From contig CM052359.1 of the NCBI GenBank assembly GCA_028551475.1, forward strand, positions 1,632,001 through 1,696,000: a stretch of 64,000 bases of DNA. The letters run 5' to 3'. This stretch comes from Casuarina equisetifolia. Lineage: Eukaryota; Streptophyta; Magnoliopsida; Fagales; Casuarinaceae. The translations under genes and the position numbers were made by a program. The notes under the pieces are model-generated. The model did not search any database. It was not told the origin of the DNA and worked only from the letters and a program-made list of their open reading frames with translations. Each line of letters begins with the position of its first letter. Within the stretch, counting starts at the first letter, position 1. Of this stretch, positions 30,801 to 44,800 are shown one piece after another.

Positions 30801-33800
30801 TTAAATATTATTTCAGAATTATTTATTTTTTATGGAGACTTTTGTTCTCAACACTACTTTTTTTTTTGGTATGGAATCTATGGTAGAATTCTCTTTCAAA
30901 GAATATATATATATATATTATAAATTAGTATTAAGAAGAAAAATAGACCTTTAACATAGTATAAATTAGGTACATAAAGATCATTTTTAGGTATCGAACC
31001 TTGCTCATGATATTCTTAGAAAACCCATAACTTTATCTCATAGTAGTAATAAGACAAGGTGTTAAAACATTTTATATTATTTATAATTTATTATCAAATC
31101 ATTTTTGAAAGGAAAGACATACTCTCTCTCTTTCCTTTCAAAATGTATACTATTTTATGTTATACTATGTTTATAACATCATTTAAAGAGAAATAAGTTT
31201 TTTAACATTTGGCTTATTGTCAAGAAAGACATATCTCATGTATTTCATTTTAAATACAATTCTTAATAAGGATTTAAGTGATGTAAAACACTTTTCACAT
31301 TCTCTCGTACTTGATATGGGCTGCGGGGTTTGTTTCGGGAGCATATTCCCTTACATAGATAAAAGTGTCACATTTTAAAATTAAATTCTAATATCACATT
31401 AAGAGATGTTATTTGGTCAAAAACATATACTTTATTTTAAAGATATTTTTTAACTAGTATTTAAGCAACGTGAAACACTTTTCAAACTATTTTTAATAGT
31501 AGTAACATCGAGATGCATGCCCTTTTCTGATCAGAGTCAAAAGATCCGAACCACGTTTTTTGCTTTCCAATGAAACATTGAGATTCTGGTTTCTCTTAAG
31601 CACTGTAAACAAAGGAAACTGAAGAGGGTAGGTAGTCAACAAGCCAAGTCGTTTTCAGCCTCCAAAGTGGTTCATTTCTTCCATGGAAAGCAAATCACGA
31701 GCTTCTACTTCCTTGTTTGCTTCTTTCACGAGTCAAATACTGCCGCTGAGTACTTGTACATAGTGGCAAGGAAGTGCAGAGTGACTTGTTTCTTAAATCA
31801 GCAGAAGCACAAGGTTCCATGAAAATGAGAAAAGAAGCATAATCATCCAGTGAAAAAGAAAAAGAATTCGAGGTGGTGTCCTTTACTTCAATGATTGATT
31901 AGCTTTAAGTAGACAAGGTTTTCACTTGTCACTCGCGTTCAGACTGCAGAGTGAACAAGTTGTTCACTTCAGCTTGGCCACAAGATATATTGCATTATGT
32001 GTTCGTCTAGAAGCCGTTCACAATCCCATCATTTATAAAATCCATGTTCGAAACGAGTCTTTTTTAATGCAATATCAAGATCCATTGTAGAAGTAAGGAG
32101 GATTTTGTTGTGATTTACGGTTCAAATGTTGGATCTTCCAACAAGGGTTCTTTCATAGAAGCTAACAAGTTACAAGTCAAAAAGGTTGACTCAGGTTGGA
32201 GTAGTCGCTGCTTGGGATCAAAAAGTTTTAGATTAATGCATAACAAATGAGTGCATGTATTAAAAAATAAAAAAAGAAGATTAAATTAGTCCTTTAAAAA
32301 CCCTAGAAAGTTATCTATCAGCTCTTAAAGAAGCAACCAGCCCATTCTTCACGGTAGTAGTGGTTTGCTGCAGACGCTACTCCAATGGTAGACAAAGGAA
32401 AAGACTATTAACAATCACAAGAATCCAGATAAGTGAAAAAGACTTTCGTCATTTCCGTGTCTCCGGCCAAGCAAATACCTCCACCACTTGAGTTGCCGAC
32501 TTGTATCGACAAGAATGGATTTGGACGTTGCGGTCATCTCACGGGAGGACCTTTTCCCTCCAATGGTAGGACCCAGCGACCAAGTCCAAGGCGTATGTTG
32601 TCTGCTTTCCAAACACCATGATCGTCAAGCTCCACGTAAGCTTTGTAGAAATGGTCGTCGGAGGAAAATTCCATGGCGACTCTGATCCACAGAATTGACC
32701 GGGGACGCAGAAGTCGATGTTTGAAATCACTGTGCTTACTTAAAACTTACAACTGTTGACAATAACGTGACTCAGTTGGTAATCTATACCGCTTAATGTC
32801 AAGAACTTTTTAAGTTTAAAATGCAAACTCCCCATATTTCCGTTCATCTAGCAAAGAGAAAAAATTGCACCCTCAAGTCATGAGATTGTGAGGTTCTGAA
32901 GTGGAAGGCTGCGAGGGAGGATGACAAAGTCTTGCAATGAATAGCAGTGTGATAATACGACAGTGTTGGATCTAGAAGTTTGTTCATTTTGAGTTGAAAG
33001 ATCATTCGAAGATTTCCACAACTGGGATCTTCCTAGCACAAGAATATGTCCTATCAAATTAATGATTCTTGAGGACAAAACAGGGAACTCACGAGCGTTA
33101 GAAATAGTTCTTTATTCTTTTTATTTTTATTTAAAAAAACTGATTTCTAAGGAAGATGATAACTTTTTATATACAGAGAATTATAAAATATGTTAGAGTA
33201 ATGTTAAACATTTGGTCTTTCTTCATTATCACTAAAAGGTATAGTTGCATACATTTGAACTATAGACTTTGATATTGTTAAAATGTCTGTTTTTTTCCCT
33301 TAAAATTTACTTGTAAAAGAAGGTAATAACTTTACATATAAAAAGTATAGTCTCATAGTGTATTGACAATTTGAAACATATATTACATTTCAATCAAATT
33401 TGCTTATGCCAAATGTAAAGAAACACACCCGAAAGAAACTTATTCTAGAAGCAAAAAGATGTCTCAATTGAAATGTGAATTCTAATGTCATGTTATAGTT
33501 TATTTTTCCTTTAAAATTGATTTATAAAAAAAGAGAACACCTCTACAAGTAAAAGAAAAAATTAAATAGTATATTGGTAATATGAGACATATATTAGATT
33601 TCGTCAGTTACCACGTTAAAAAAATTCATTTGAAAATAAGAAAACAATGTCCTTGTAGGCAAAGAATTTCGTAATAAGTTATAAATAATATAAGATATTT
33701 CAACAAAAAAAAAATTGTATATGCTAGATTAGGCAAATGCAAAGGCCGTAGATTTGATCTACACAAACACCAGTTCGTACCACCATCAGGCGTGCTAGAG

Positions 33801-35400
33801 TGGGACAAGCATTTTAGACCATTTATTTAGACCACTTCTACAAGATAGATACAATACTGATAGTAGGGTCATGGTTTGAAGGGGCAGTTGACGATATTTA
33901 TGGTATCATGTTAAACAGTGAGAGAGAGAGAGAGAGAGAGAGATGGTGTTTTTAATTGTCCAGGAATACAGGATATCTGCATAAAGAGGCTGTTGAGAAA
34001 ATTTCATAGGGTAGAAGAGTAGGTATCAAGAGAGAGTGAGAGAGAAGTGGTTTTTGGGTTTTTAAGGCTTGTTCTTCACTACACATCAAAAGCCTAACTT
34101 TTTGGTTGAAATGACACCAATGGTTGATGCTACGGCCGTAGGCTATCAGTTTTCATCATCAATTTTTGCAGACGTATCATAAGCATCTGGACTAGGCAAA
34201 TATGATTTAACAAAGTGATGCTGACAGATATGGACTGCAATTGCTCCAAGTCCATAATAGATGTCCATGGCTTGGGCAAGGAAGACTCCAACAAGAGATA
34301 TGTGTTTCTATTTCTAAAGCCCAACCCAATATGGGTTTTCTTCTCAGCTCCAAGAATGAGAACAAAGTCTCGAGCCCATGATTAATATTTTCTTAATACT
34401 GACATGTACACATACTTTCTTCCAAATGTTAAACTTGAAATCCAAAGATCTTAAGAACAAATTGAAAAACAGGTTTCTAAAAAAGACCCATTAAATACAA
34501 TATCGAGATCACCAATAAGAATAAAAAAAGGAAGCTTTTCTCATGTTGCAAACTATCCAGACAGGAGAAAAAATTAAGGCCCGAGAACGTGAAGGTAAGC
34601 ACTAAATGCAGATGAGAAGGGTAGCTACATGTCCCTCACGGGGATCCCAACAATAAAGCATGTTGATGACTGGCAGTTATATCTTCCTCTCAACGGTGCT
34701 TGCCTCTTCCTCCTTTTGGGTTAGTAATGTGCATATTTAAAAGGTACTTCGGCGTATGAAGATGCCAATGACCAATTCCATGAAAATTTGACTTTTAGCC
34801 GTCGTATGTATATGCTCTGTACATTTGCCTTTAAAAGGGATGTCTCGGGATGGGTGTCTAAAGCTTCTATTATTTAAGTCGAAATCCTTTAGCAGTTGGG
34901 CTTTAGCTCCCAGACAGGTGTCAAATGAGTTTTTAACATTATATCATATCCAAATTTTAGTATAATATCCCTTCAAATGTTTTTTCTTTAACATCGAGAA
35001 TGCATATTATTTGTCTAAATATCTTTTTCAAAAAATGGAAAAAAAACCCTCTACTCATAAGTCAATTTTTTTAACACTTGTTATTGATTGAAATTTTCTA
35101 TGTATAAATAGTAACTTAAAAATGCATTTATTTGAAAGCTTTGAATCTTTAATCACTGGTAAGTTTATTTAAAAAAATACACTTGTGATTGCTTGTTATG
35201 CTGCTTAAACATCTTTAATTGTACCCATAGTTTTTATTAAACACAATCTAGATTTAGAGCCCCCAAAGAGAATCAAAGAATTAAAGAGCATTGATGATAA
35301 GCAACTCCAGTTAGAAGTGGGTTTAACATGTCTCATTTATTAGCAATTTGGTATTAAAGAGAAACATCAAGGCCGAAAGGGGCCTAATTCTTTCAGAATA
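24841..35400. other. 10.5-kb gene-free AT-rich region
   Basis: I find no gene I can name. Long stretches of over 70 percent AT alternate with somewhat richer patches: 25430-25870, 26400-26760 (96-residue minus frame, low complexity), 27880-28330, 29116-29526 (136-residue plus frame), 30190-30384, 31500-32000 and 32300-32740 (63-65-residue frames on both strands). None shows a domain, a splice pattern or a transposon protein I recognise. Microsatellites: (TA)n near 30905-30919 and (GA)n at about 33922-33944. Sequence from about 35300 is the 3' side of F3H copy A. Confidence 0.45.
33922..33944. repeat. (GA)n microsatellite
   Basis: About eleven GA units in a row. No gene nearby; possible polymorphic marker. 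Confidence 0.8.
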
Positions 35401-35559
35401 GCTTGCCCAACACATCGAGACTGACAACACTGCTCCCGTATCTAGGATCCATAATCAAATTCAACAACTTCCACACGAAAAGAGAAAGGGATTAACATAA
35501 GATGCTCTACTGGTAGATATACTACAGGGGAAGACACACAAATCATGAGAATGGCTTGT

Positions 35560-37247
35560 CTAAGCAAAGATCTCTTCAATAGGCTTGTTGTCCTGTTTGG
35601 CCTTCTCCAAATCCTGCAACTGCTGCTCCTTGGCCAGCTTCTTCAGCCTGGCAAGCTCAAGGTCCTTGCTCATCTTCCTCCTGTACATCTCTGCAAAAGT
35701 AATGGGCTCTTCCAGCACTGGCTTCTCTCCCTCTCTGATCTTCAAAGGATAGACTGTTGCCTCTGGGGCTGGGTTCTGGAATGTGGCAATGGACAATCGG
35801 CTGTAGTTTGAGTTCACAACTGCTTGGTGATCAGCATTCTTGAACCTCCCATTGCTAAGATACTGCTCACAGGCAAAACAAGTACAGTAACTCAAACAGA
35901 TTAGTTCTCTGGTTCAGGAACAATGGAAAACTTCTGCAGATTTTCAAAGAAGTAACTGTCTCATTTGCATAGGAATGCTGGCCAATATCAAACATGTTTC
36001 ATACTGGAGATCGAAAACAAGTCTTATGCATTTCCACAAACAGCAAGAACAAATCTGAGTCGATTTCAGCACTCTAAATTGTGGTATTTGCAGGGTTCCA
36101 CTCAAGACAAGTCGAGCCTATGAATCATTCACTGGAATACATAATCATCTATTCCTCAAAGACATAATATTACTGTAAATGTGATTTCGACACCCAATAT
36201 GCTTAATATGATTGAGCAAATGTTCTGTGTTCACTAGAACTATCAATGAAAAGCTAAACTTGGTGGTAATTTTGGACATTTTCAGAACTTACATGACCAT
36301 GATCTCCCAGATTGACCACAAAAGCTCCTTCAACGGGTTGAACTGTGATCCAGGTCTTCCCATCATCCCTGGTGGCCTGGAGTCCACCTACCTGATCCTG
36401 GAGCAAGAGAGTGATGGTACCAGGGTCTGTGTGGCGCTTGAGTCCCAGAGTAAGGTCAGGTTGTGGACACTTTGGATAGTAATTCACCACAACCTTTTGG
36501 TCCATGTCCACACACGCCTTGGTCAAGGCCTCCTTCTCCAATCCCATGGCCTCTGAAAGCACCTCCAAGAGCTTGCATGCCAGTCCCATCAACTTCTCAC
36601 TGTATTGCTCTGTCACTGCTTTCCACGCTTCTGGCTTGTCAGGCCACCTCGAATAGTCTCGGGTCCTAAGTGGGTATGAAAAGTATGTCACAATTTCACG
36701 CCAATCTTGTACTGCTTCTCCCTGCAAATATTAATTTTCATTCAGCATTGAACAAATTTCCCACTTAGATTGAAAATTTCAAAATTGAGAACATTAAACA
36801 CATAAATTTGCAGGTCGGTGATCGTCTAAAATTTGTAATTGAGTTTGATTTATGATCAAAGGACAAATAAAGGGTTCGGAGCTTTACCTGTAGATGGCTG
36901 GAGACGATGAACCCGCCCTTCTTGCCACCGGTCATGTCAAAGCGAAGCTTTTCCTCCGGAGGCAGAGCAAAGAACTCACGGGCAAGCTGTGTCATGTCGG
37001 AAATCAGCTTGGCATCGACGCCATGATCGACGACCTGGAAAACACCCCAGTCCTCGCAAGCTTCGACGATTTTCTTGCATATCTCATCTCTCCTGCCGTC
37101 GACCTCATCAATTCCCGCAAGCGAGATGACGGGGATTTCATTGCTGAACTTGTTGTAGGCAACCTTGGGACGCTCATCTTCGTCGCGAATGAAGCTAGAC
37201 TGAAGGGTCTTCTCCTCCGCCAGAGCCGTGAGAGTCGATGGAGCCAT
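35560..37247 (-). CDS. F3H: Flavanone 3-hydroxylase, array copy A (intact)
   Basis: Three exons, 36888-37247, 36293-36721 and 35560-35862 (360+429+303 nt), give 363 residues, the usual F3H length. Introns are 166 and 430 bp with GT..AG ends. The enzyme is a cytosolic Fe(II)/2-oxoglutarate dioxygenase that turns naringenin into dihydrokaempferol, feeding flavonols, anthocyanins and proanthocyanidins. The family signature is complete: iron ligands His217 and Asp219 ([21 protein letters not shown]) and His275 (NADHQAVV), and the 2-oxoglutarate pair Arg285/Ser287 (NYSRLS). [11 protein letters not shown] and [13 protein letters not shown] near the N-terminus and KPIEEIFA at the end resemble grapevine F3H as I remember it. 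Of the seven copies this one departs least from the textbook enzyme. No TATAA lies at the -80 position used by D and F; TTAAATAT at about -115 may serve. A G-box/MYB cluster lies about 1.1 kb upstream. Confidence 0.95.
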
Positions 37248-38310
37248 TGCAAGACGGTGTCACCTTCTTTTTCGCGTTGGGTTTGTACCCGTGATCGGGA
37301 AAAGCAGGATAATGTGATGCGTTATCGATGGATTGATTTCCGGAGAGCAAGCTGGATGATATTTAAGCTGCGAATGCCGGGGATGGCCGTTCCAACTACC
37401 ACCGATGCTCGTGACTACTCCCTCTTGTCCCTACCAACCTCTTCTATCTCTATCCATTCTAGAAACAGGGCCACCTGAATTCAGCATTTCTATTTCCCCA
37501 TTAGTCCATATTTTCCCTGTACCCAACGTGTCTTTCTCTCCCATCACAAACCAAACCTAATCCTCGAGATGAAAAACATGGCCTCCTCGATTTCATCTAT
37601 CATTTATAAGGTTGAAAAATGACCATTTAATTTGGGAAGTAATTTTGAACTAACCTTTAAATTTATTTCTAACATAATATTATAGTTTGTGTTTTGTAGA
37701 ACAATATTTGTTTTGTTTCGTTCAACTTTTAAGTCTAAGATACTCGGTATATTGGAGATACAAGTTGTCACAATTCGAGAATAACAGAAATATTAAAAAT
37801 GAAGGTAAAATATAATAAGGTGATAAAAGATTTTAGGTAGTTAAAAATAAGATATGAACCTCCATATAAAGAGGTTTAGAGTTAGGATAAAGGTACCCAA
37901 AAAAAAAAAAAAAACAAAAATTCGAAACCCAAATAAATCTTGAATCTAAAAAACCTAGAATTCTAAGAATCAGAAAGGCTTATGCTATTATTAGTAGTTG
38001 TTATTGAATTGTATTATTAGAATTATATTTCGTAATAAGAACAATTACTTGGTTTAATTATTTTCTGTAATTTATTTTTTTTATTGATAAATAATTAGAA
38101 TCATTACAGAAGTTTCATATTAAAAAAATATAACTATAAACTATAAAATATAAAATATAAAATATTGAGATGTAAAAAACCAGCCCGCTGATTTCCCTGT
38201 AGCAACCTGGCAGCACACTGATTTTTCTTTAGGAAGTGAGATTCGTTTCGTTTTAAAGTCTTTACGAGGTGCTACGTTGAGCAGCAAACTCTTTACAACA
38301 AAAGACCAAT

Positions 38311-38369
38311 CACGTGGTCCTTTCACCTACCTGGTCCGCTTACAGAGACGCACGTGCGTCCACCCAACC
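38311..38369. promoter_or_regulatory. G-box plus MYB-element cluster upstream of F3H copy A
   Basis: Two CACGTG G-boxes (38311-38316 and 38351-38356) flank ACCTACC at 38325-38331, and CACCCAACC follows at about 38361-38369. ACGT element plus ACCTACC is the classic light-regulatory unit (ACE + MRE) bound by bZIP (HY5-type) and MYB factors in flavonoid promoters. It lies about 1.06-1.12 kb upstream of the copy A start codon. The matching place in the duplicated spacer (about 50,500) lacks it. Motifs are seen; function is inferred. Confidence 0.5.
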
Positions 38370-39720
38370 TGCTGGTTAGTGTCCTGTACTAGCGTTGAAG
38401 ACCATATTTAAGGGGTTGTTTGGCTGGTAAGCAAATTTGTATGCCGATTTTCGTGCAAATTCCTATTTAATTCTCAGTGTCGGCAAAACTTGTTGTCTAA
38501 GTCAAGCTGCAGTAGTAAAACACGTAAAATTCTTTGAGCTGGGGACCCACTGGGGCTTTAAGTCCCCTTCAATTTTATTTTAAATTTTTAGCGTTTTGTA
38601 GATGCCATTGTATAAATTTCATAAATATTTACACTTTCCAATATGCAGGGCCAAAACCATCGTTACAAAAAAGGTGTCAGTTATCAACTTTCTCTTGGCT
38701 TAGCCAAGGGGTCCTTCCACTTGCTAGGTAAACAAGTTAGGAGTTGGACACTTACCTCTTTCCCAGGCGTGTGAGCTAAACAAAAAAAACTAAAAAAAGA
38801 AAGGTATTAACTAGGAATGAACGGGTGATATACTTTAAAGTAAATCACGTTTTTAATATACCATCAAATAACATATTGCTTTAGTGTTAAAAATTTTCTT
38901 CCTTACTGTTAAAATATGAAGAATGAGGTTTATATTACAAAAAAAGTTATTAAAAATAATGTTTTAAGATAACAAAGTTTACTACCTTTTAAGTTGACTT
39001 TTCAATTAGATATTAAGAATTTAATATAGTATTAAAGTTAGGATCTCTCTTAAAATCCTTATAGGCTTTCATTGGTTTAAGTTCATACATTGCCCACATA
39101 ATGCAACATCATAGTGACCTTATAATTTGATAATCAGGATGAGGAAGTGTATTAAGATATGGATAATAAACCTTATATTGCTAAGGAAGTTATTAGAAAT
39201 CATATTTATAAGATAATGAATTCTATCACTTTTTGAGTTGACTTTTAAATTAGATAAACACATGAAATTTTTTAATAAACCATACTTAATACTTTTGCAA
39301 TTAATGTGGATTGTAGGTTCGTTTAAGGATATTTTCAAAAAATACTTTGTACACTAGGAAGGTATCACCTTCTAAACTTGGACCTTAACACCAAATTAAA
39401 AGGTTCATTTTTTTTTATCCAAAATTGAATCAAAATGGAGATTTTTGCCAATAGAAAAGATTTTTGAAAAAGATTTAGATAATGTATGATTATTTTATGT
39501 ACCACTCTTAAAATTTGACTTACTAAATTTGTGAAAAATCTCAAAGAAATCTACTTACGTTCAATAAGTTAAGTCAAAAGATAAAAATATTAGCCTAGTA
39601 CATGTAGCGTCCAAACAAGGGGAAGTGTGTTAAAATATAATTTTTACAAAACGGCATCTTACCTTGATATATAAAAGATTTAATAAATGTGAGAATGACC
39701 CATATATTTGAGGTATCAAG

Positions 39721-39798
39721 CCGTCAAAGAGCCTAAAGAATTATTATCTCAAATTATGTCCGTCAAAGAGCCCAAAGAATTATTATCTCAAATTATGT
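39721..39798. repeat. 39-bp tandem duplication
   Basis: Two adjacent copies of a unit beginning CCGTCAAAGAGCC and ending AAATTATGT differ by one base (CCT/CCC). A related CCGTCAAAGAG also occurs at about 55140 downstream of copy E, so the unit belongs to the old F3H 3' flank. Confidence 0.8.
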
Positions 39799-41448
39799 AA
39801 CATCTTCATACTTTTTCTTGTATTTTTTTTTTATTTTGTGTGCTTGTCCCTTAATTTGTCAGAAGTTTCATCTCCCAAAATCGAGAACTTATTCATCAAA
39901 TCTAAAAAACTCCACATATAAAGGAAAAAAGGATTAACATAAGATGCTTTACTGGCATACTTGCTAAAGGGAAAGAAACACAACTATTGAGAATGGCTAG
40001 TTTAAGTGGTTTTCTCCAAATCCTGCAACTGCTGCTCCTTCACTAGATTCTTCTGCCTGTTAGGCTAAATGTGCTCAATCATCTTCCTTCTATACATCTC
40101 TGCATAAGTAATGGGCCTTTCCAGCACTGGCTTATCTCCCTTTCTAATCTTCAAAGGATAGACTATTGCCTCTTGGGTTGGGTTCTGGAATGTGGCTATG
40201 GACAACCGACATTGGTTTGAGTTCACAACTGCTCTGTGATTAGCGCTCTTGAACGTTCCATTACTCAGATACTAGACATAGACAATATAAATGAATTCAA
40301 TCAATTTTTTGGTTCATGAACAACAAGAAACTTTAGGAGATTTTTGAAGAAATTAACTATTAAATAAGCATAAGAGTGTAGGCCAATATCAAACATATTT
40401 AAGAGAGATTGAGCATAGGATCAATATCCGTAGGCATCATGAGAAGGTCAATATCAAACACATTTATGAGAGCTAGTGGCATTGCATAATTTAAGTTAGT
40501 TAAAACCTGTGTACCATTAGAATATATAATCATCTATATCTAATTGTTAAGAAGCTCATTTTCATCTTAAAAATTAGCTTATAAACTGAAGAGACAGATT
40601 CCTATTTAATTAGATATACATACTCACACCTTAGTAATGTGAAATTGGATATTTATACCACAACATGCCCCTTTACCACAACCAACCAACACAAGGCATC
40701 TTGTGCTATTGCTTTTTGCAAGGACTTTAGGCTAACCTATATTCATAAAAGGTGTTAAAGAAGAACCTAAACTTTAATACTATAATAAGAATCTCCCATA
40801 AAGCAAATTTTTTTGAATAGTTTTAGAACTTAACACCTTTTATGAATATAGGTGAATCTCTCATAAAGCAAATTTTTTTTAATAGTTTCAGAACTTAAAT
40901 TACCATGATTTCCCAGATTGACAATAAAGGCTCCTTCAATAGGTTGAACTATGATCCAGGTCTTCCCTCCATCCTTGGTGGTCTATAGTCCACCCATTTG
41001 ATCTTGCAACTACATAGTGATGGTGCTAAGGTCCATGTGGCGCTTAACTCTTAGAGTGAGGTCAGGTTGTGGACATTTAGGATAGTAATTCACTAAAACC
41101 TTTTGGTCCATGTCCACACACGCCTTGGCCAACGCCTCCTTCTCCAATCTCATTCCTTCTGATAGCAACTCCAAGAGCTTGCATGCGAGTTCCACCAATC
41201 TTTCACTGTACTACATCGTCACTACTCTCCACCCTTCCAGCTTTTCAGGCCACCTTGAATAGTCTCGGTTGCCAATTGGGTATGAAAGATATATGAAAAA
41301 TTCATGCCAATTTTGTGTTTCTTCTCCCTACAGTAATACTATCATTGAACATCGACAAATAATTCAATATTGTAGGTCTTTTAAATGAAAAAACTCCAGG
41401 ATGAGGGTTGCGATTGGCATATTCACTAAGTAAATTCGTCAGTAAAAT

Positions 41449-41874
41449 TGTAACGGGCCAGTAATCTGTAAAGGGGACTGATGTGTTTATTATGGTTTAT
41501 TATGTATTTCTTTTATTTGTGGACTTATTTGTGTAAGTAGGTAATTAGGTTTGTAAAGTAGCCTAATGGAAGCTTAGGTGAAGACATGGCTCGTGTGGAT
41601 TAGAGGTCTTTTGTCAAGGGGAGGTAGCTTCGAGAAGGTTCATCTCAACATTGTGAAGAGTCATTTTCTTTCTGTAGAGGGCAGAGGCGATTGGCAGTAA
41701 GGGTTCTCGATAACGAGCCCAACCTTCGGTTCCTTGTTTCCAATCTAGCAAAATTCCTCACACAAGTAGATACCGGAGGTAGAATCCCAAGAAGGGAGCT
41801 TAGGAAGGGCCAGTTACTAGATCTCAGGTCTGATAACGACTTCTTTAAAGCGAGGTTGGAAAAGGCCCCTTACA
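41449..41874 (+). repeat. 5' LTR of the Ty3/gypsy element
   Basis: 426 bp, begins TGTAACGGGCC and ends CCCCTTACA. It aligns end to end with the 3' LTR. A primer-binding-site-like GTGATATTAGAGCC follows a base or so later, resembling the initiator methionine tRNA 3' end. Confidence 0.92.
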
Positions 41875-44800
41875 AGTGATATTAGAGCCGACCGATCCTA
41901 CAATGGAGGACCATCTTTCCCAATTGGGGTCTAGCTTATCTCATTTGGAATCTCAATTCACCACCGAGGTCCACGATCTTCGAAGCCAAATGGAGAATAT
42001 GTTGTTGTAACTTCAGTCGCAACTCTAGTTACTCGTGTCTCAATGCACCGAATCCTTATCGGGTGGAAACCTTAACACCAGTTCAGGCGGCAGCCCCAAT
42101 GCCTCCACCGGTGAAGGTAACCCTAACCCTAACCCTAATCCTCATGTATCTCAGTTTTAGATCTCGACCCCCCATGGATTTGGGTTAGGCCTAAACTCTA
42201 TAAGCCACAATGGCTTGGATACTAGTGGGTCAAGGCCCTAAGGGTCGGGCCTAAATGGGTCGAGCTTGAATGAATTAAGGCCTTATTCTTCTGGATCGGG
42301 TCAGGATTCTAGATCCAGCCTTCTGAATCAAATTACCTAGTTTGAATTGCTTCGATTTCATCATGAAGATGACCTAGCTTTTTGGCTTTTCAATAGCTAC
42401 GGAGTTTTTTGATTTTCACGGTTTGTTAGATTCAAAAAAAGTGAGGGTTTCTACCTAGAATATGGCTGGGAACGCAGTTAAATGGCTGCAATCTTATAGA
42501 GAGGACTTAGAAAGAATGGGGCATACGTTAATGTGGGAAAAATTTCAGGAGGGCCTTATGGATCGATATGGATTGACTCAGCCTCAAAATTCCATCCGTA
42601 CTAAGATGAAACTAGAGCAAGTGGGCATGGTAGAGCAGTATTATGAACAGTTCAGAGAGGCTTTATCCTCAGTGGGTCCTTAAACCTCACAACAGGTAGT
42701 GGATTGTTTCATTGGAGGGCTAAAGGTTGGGATTCAGGGGGATGTTGATGTAAAACATCCAGCTACACTGAGTGAGGCTTTTCACTTTGCATTTATTTAT
42801 GAAGACCAGTTTTTAAAATTGTATGGACAATGGCCCACTTCCTTTGCAGCTCGAAGAATAGTAATTGAGGCTGCTCACTCAGAGGGGGTGGAGAGACGCC
42901 ACAACCCCCTGCACCATCGAGACAACCACCAACCATTCTCAAACCATCGCTGAATCAACCTACACGAATTGCCTTACCCACCAGGAAGTTCACAGCAGTG
43001 GAACTGGAAGAAAGACATCAGAAAGGGCTGTGTTTTCACTGCAATGATAGGTACACCCTTGGTCACAAGTGTAAAAGGAGATTATTTATTTGCGAAGCTG
43101 TGTATCCGAATGAATGGGATGACAAGAACCTTGGAGGAGATTAGAACGGGGGATGGCAAAGAATTTTTTGACTATTTAGAGATGGAGGAGGATATGAGAA
43201 TTTCCACAATAGCCCTATATGATGTAGGAGTGGGTAAGCCAAAAACTATGAAAGTTGAAGTGCAAGCGAAGACCTTTAAGAGGTTTATTAGGGTTTTAAT
43301 TGATTTAGGTAGCACCCATAATTTCATTATTCATGGGTTAGTTACTCACCTTGGGCTTAAGGTTGATAAGTCTTGTACTTTTAAGGTGGTGGTGGCAAGT
43401 GGAAGGGGAATTGAGAGTGTTGGGGTATGTAGGGGAATAGAGGTCAAGTTACAAGTGGTTGGAATGCGACTAGATCTCTATGTTTTGCCCCTAGTAGCGG
43501 TTGATGTGGTGTTAGGAGTTCAGTGGCTTGAGACATTGGGAGATATAATATGGAATTTCTTAGAGTAGAGAATGGAGTTTAGTATGAAGAATAAGAGAGT
43601 TGTCTTGAATGGATGGAAGCCGAAGCCTTCTCAAGTGGTGGCAGAAAACTAGTTTAGCAGGGAATTAACAAAAAAAGGGCAATTTATGGTGGTCCAGCTC
43701 GCTAATGGGCAATAAGATGAATCACGAGGGCATTCAAAGATCATTAGGGTTGGTGCTGAACAATATCATCAGATGGAAAGGTTACTGGCAGGCTTTGAAG
43801 ATTTGTTCCACTCACCTAAGGGTTTCCTACCTCGGAGGAGTCACAATCATAAGATAGTTTTAAAAGGTGATGGTAAGCCAATTTTGGTCAAACCCTATAG
43901 ATACCAGTATGTGCAGAAAGGGGAGATTGAGAGGCTAGTGAAGGAGCTCCTGGATGATAGGGTAATAAGGCCTAGCAAGAGTCCTTTTTCTTCTCCAGTT
44001 TTATTAGTTAAGAAGGCTGATGGAACGTGGAGACTTTGTGTGGACTACCGAGAGCTGAACAAGTAAACCATTAAGGATAAGTTTCCCATCCCTACCATTG
44101 ATGAACTTTTGGATGCATTGAATGGAGCTTGGTATTTCTTGAAACTAGATTTGAGATCCGGATACTACCAAGTTAGAATGAGAGAAGAGGACATAGAGAA
44201 AATTACTTTTAGAACCCCCATGGACATTAAGAATTCTTAGTGATGCCATTTGGGGTAACTAATGGACCATTTACCTTTCAATCATTGATGAATGTGGTGT
44301 TTCAAGAGTACCTACAAAAAATAATTTTGGTGTTCTTCGATGATATATTGATTTTTAGCAAAAGTTGAGAGGATCACCTTAAGCATGTACAGTTGGTGTT
44401 GAAAACCTTGAGAAGAAATTGTCTATATATCAAGTTGTCAAAGTGTGAATTTAGGTGTACTCAGCTCAAGTTTTTGGGACATGTTATGTGTGAAAAGGGG
44501 GTTGCAATGGACCCTGAAAAGGTGGCAGCGATTCTTCAATGGCCTCTTCCAAAATCAGTGAAGGCTTTGAAGGGATTCTTGGGTACAATAGGGTATTATA
44601 GGAGGTTCATAGAGGGGTATGGATGAATCATGGAACCCTTCACCAATTTGCTAAAGAGAGATGGGTTTATGTGGAATGATAAGGCACAAGAAGCTTTTGA
44701 TAGATTTAAGACAATAATGACTTCAGCTCTAGTATTACGTCTTCCAGATTTTTCAGAATCCTTTATTTTGGAGTTTAATGCCTCGGGCACGGGGATTGGA

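Larger units (their letters stand above)
37500..39990. other. Spacer between F3H copies A and B, part of a block duplication
   Basis: No gene. Several stretches recur in the same order at about 50130-51560: CATCACAAACCAAACCTAATC (37541 and 50152), CCAGCCC(G/A)CTGATTT (38179 and 50427), GCCGATTTTCGTGCA (38442 and 50632), AGGGCCAAAACCA (38647 and 50873), and the TGCTTGTCCCTTAATT run (39841 and 51469). A 39-bp tandem duplication lies at 39721-39798. Confidence 0.7.

Noticed and set aside
32415-32730. Overlapping 62-65-residue frames on both strands
   Set aside because: Somewhat GC-richer patch, but no frame matches a known family and none has splice or promoter support; left as part of the gene-free region.
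36894-37478. 194-residue plus-strand open frame over F3H copy A exon 1
   Set aside because: It is the antisense shadow of a conserved exon; similar plus-strand frames occur over exon 1 of copies C, D, E and F. The minus-strand protein is the conserved one.
42116-42141. Telomere-like CCCTAA repeats
   Set aside because: Only about three units, CCCTAA not the usual plant CCCTAAA, and inside the Ty3/gypsy element just after its 5' LTR. Not an interstitial telomere tract of note.
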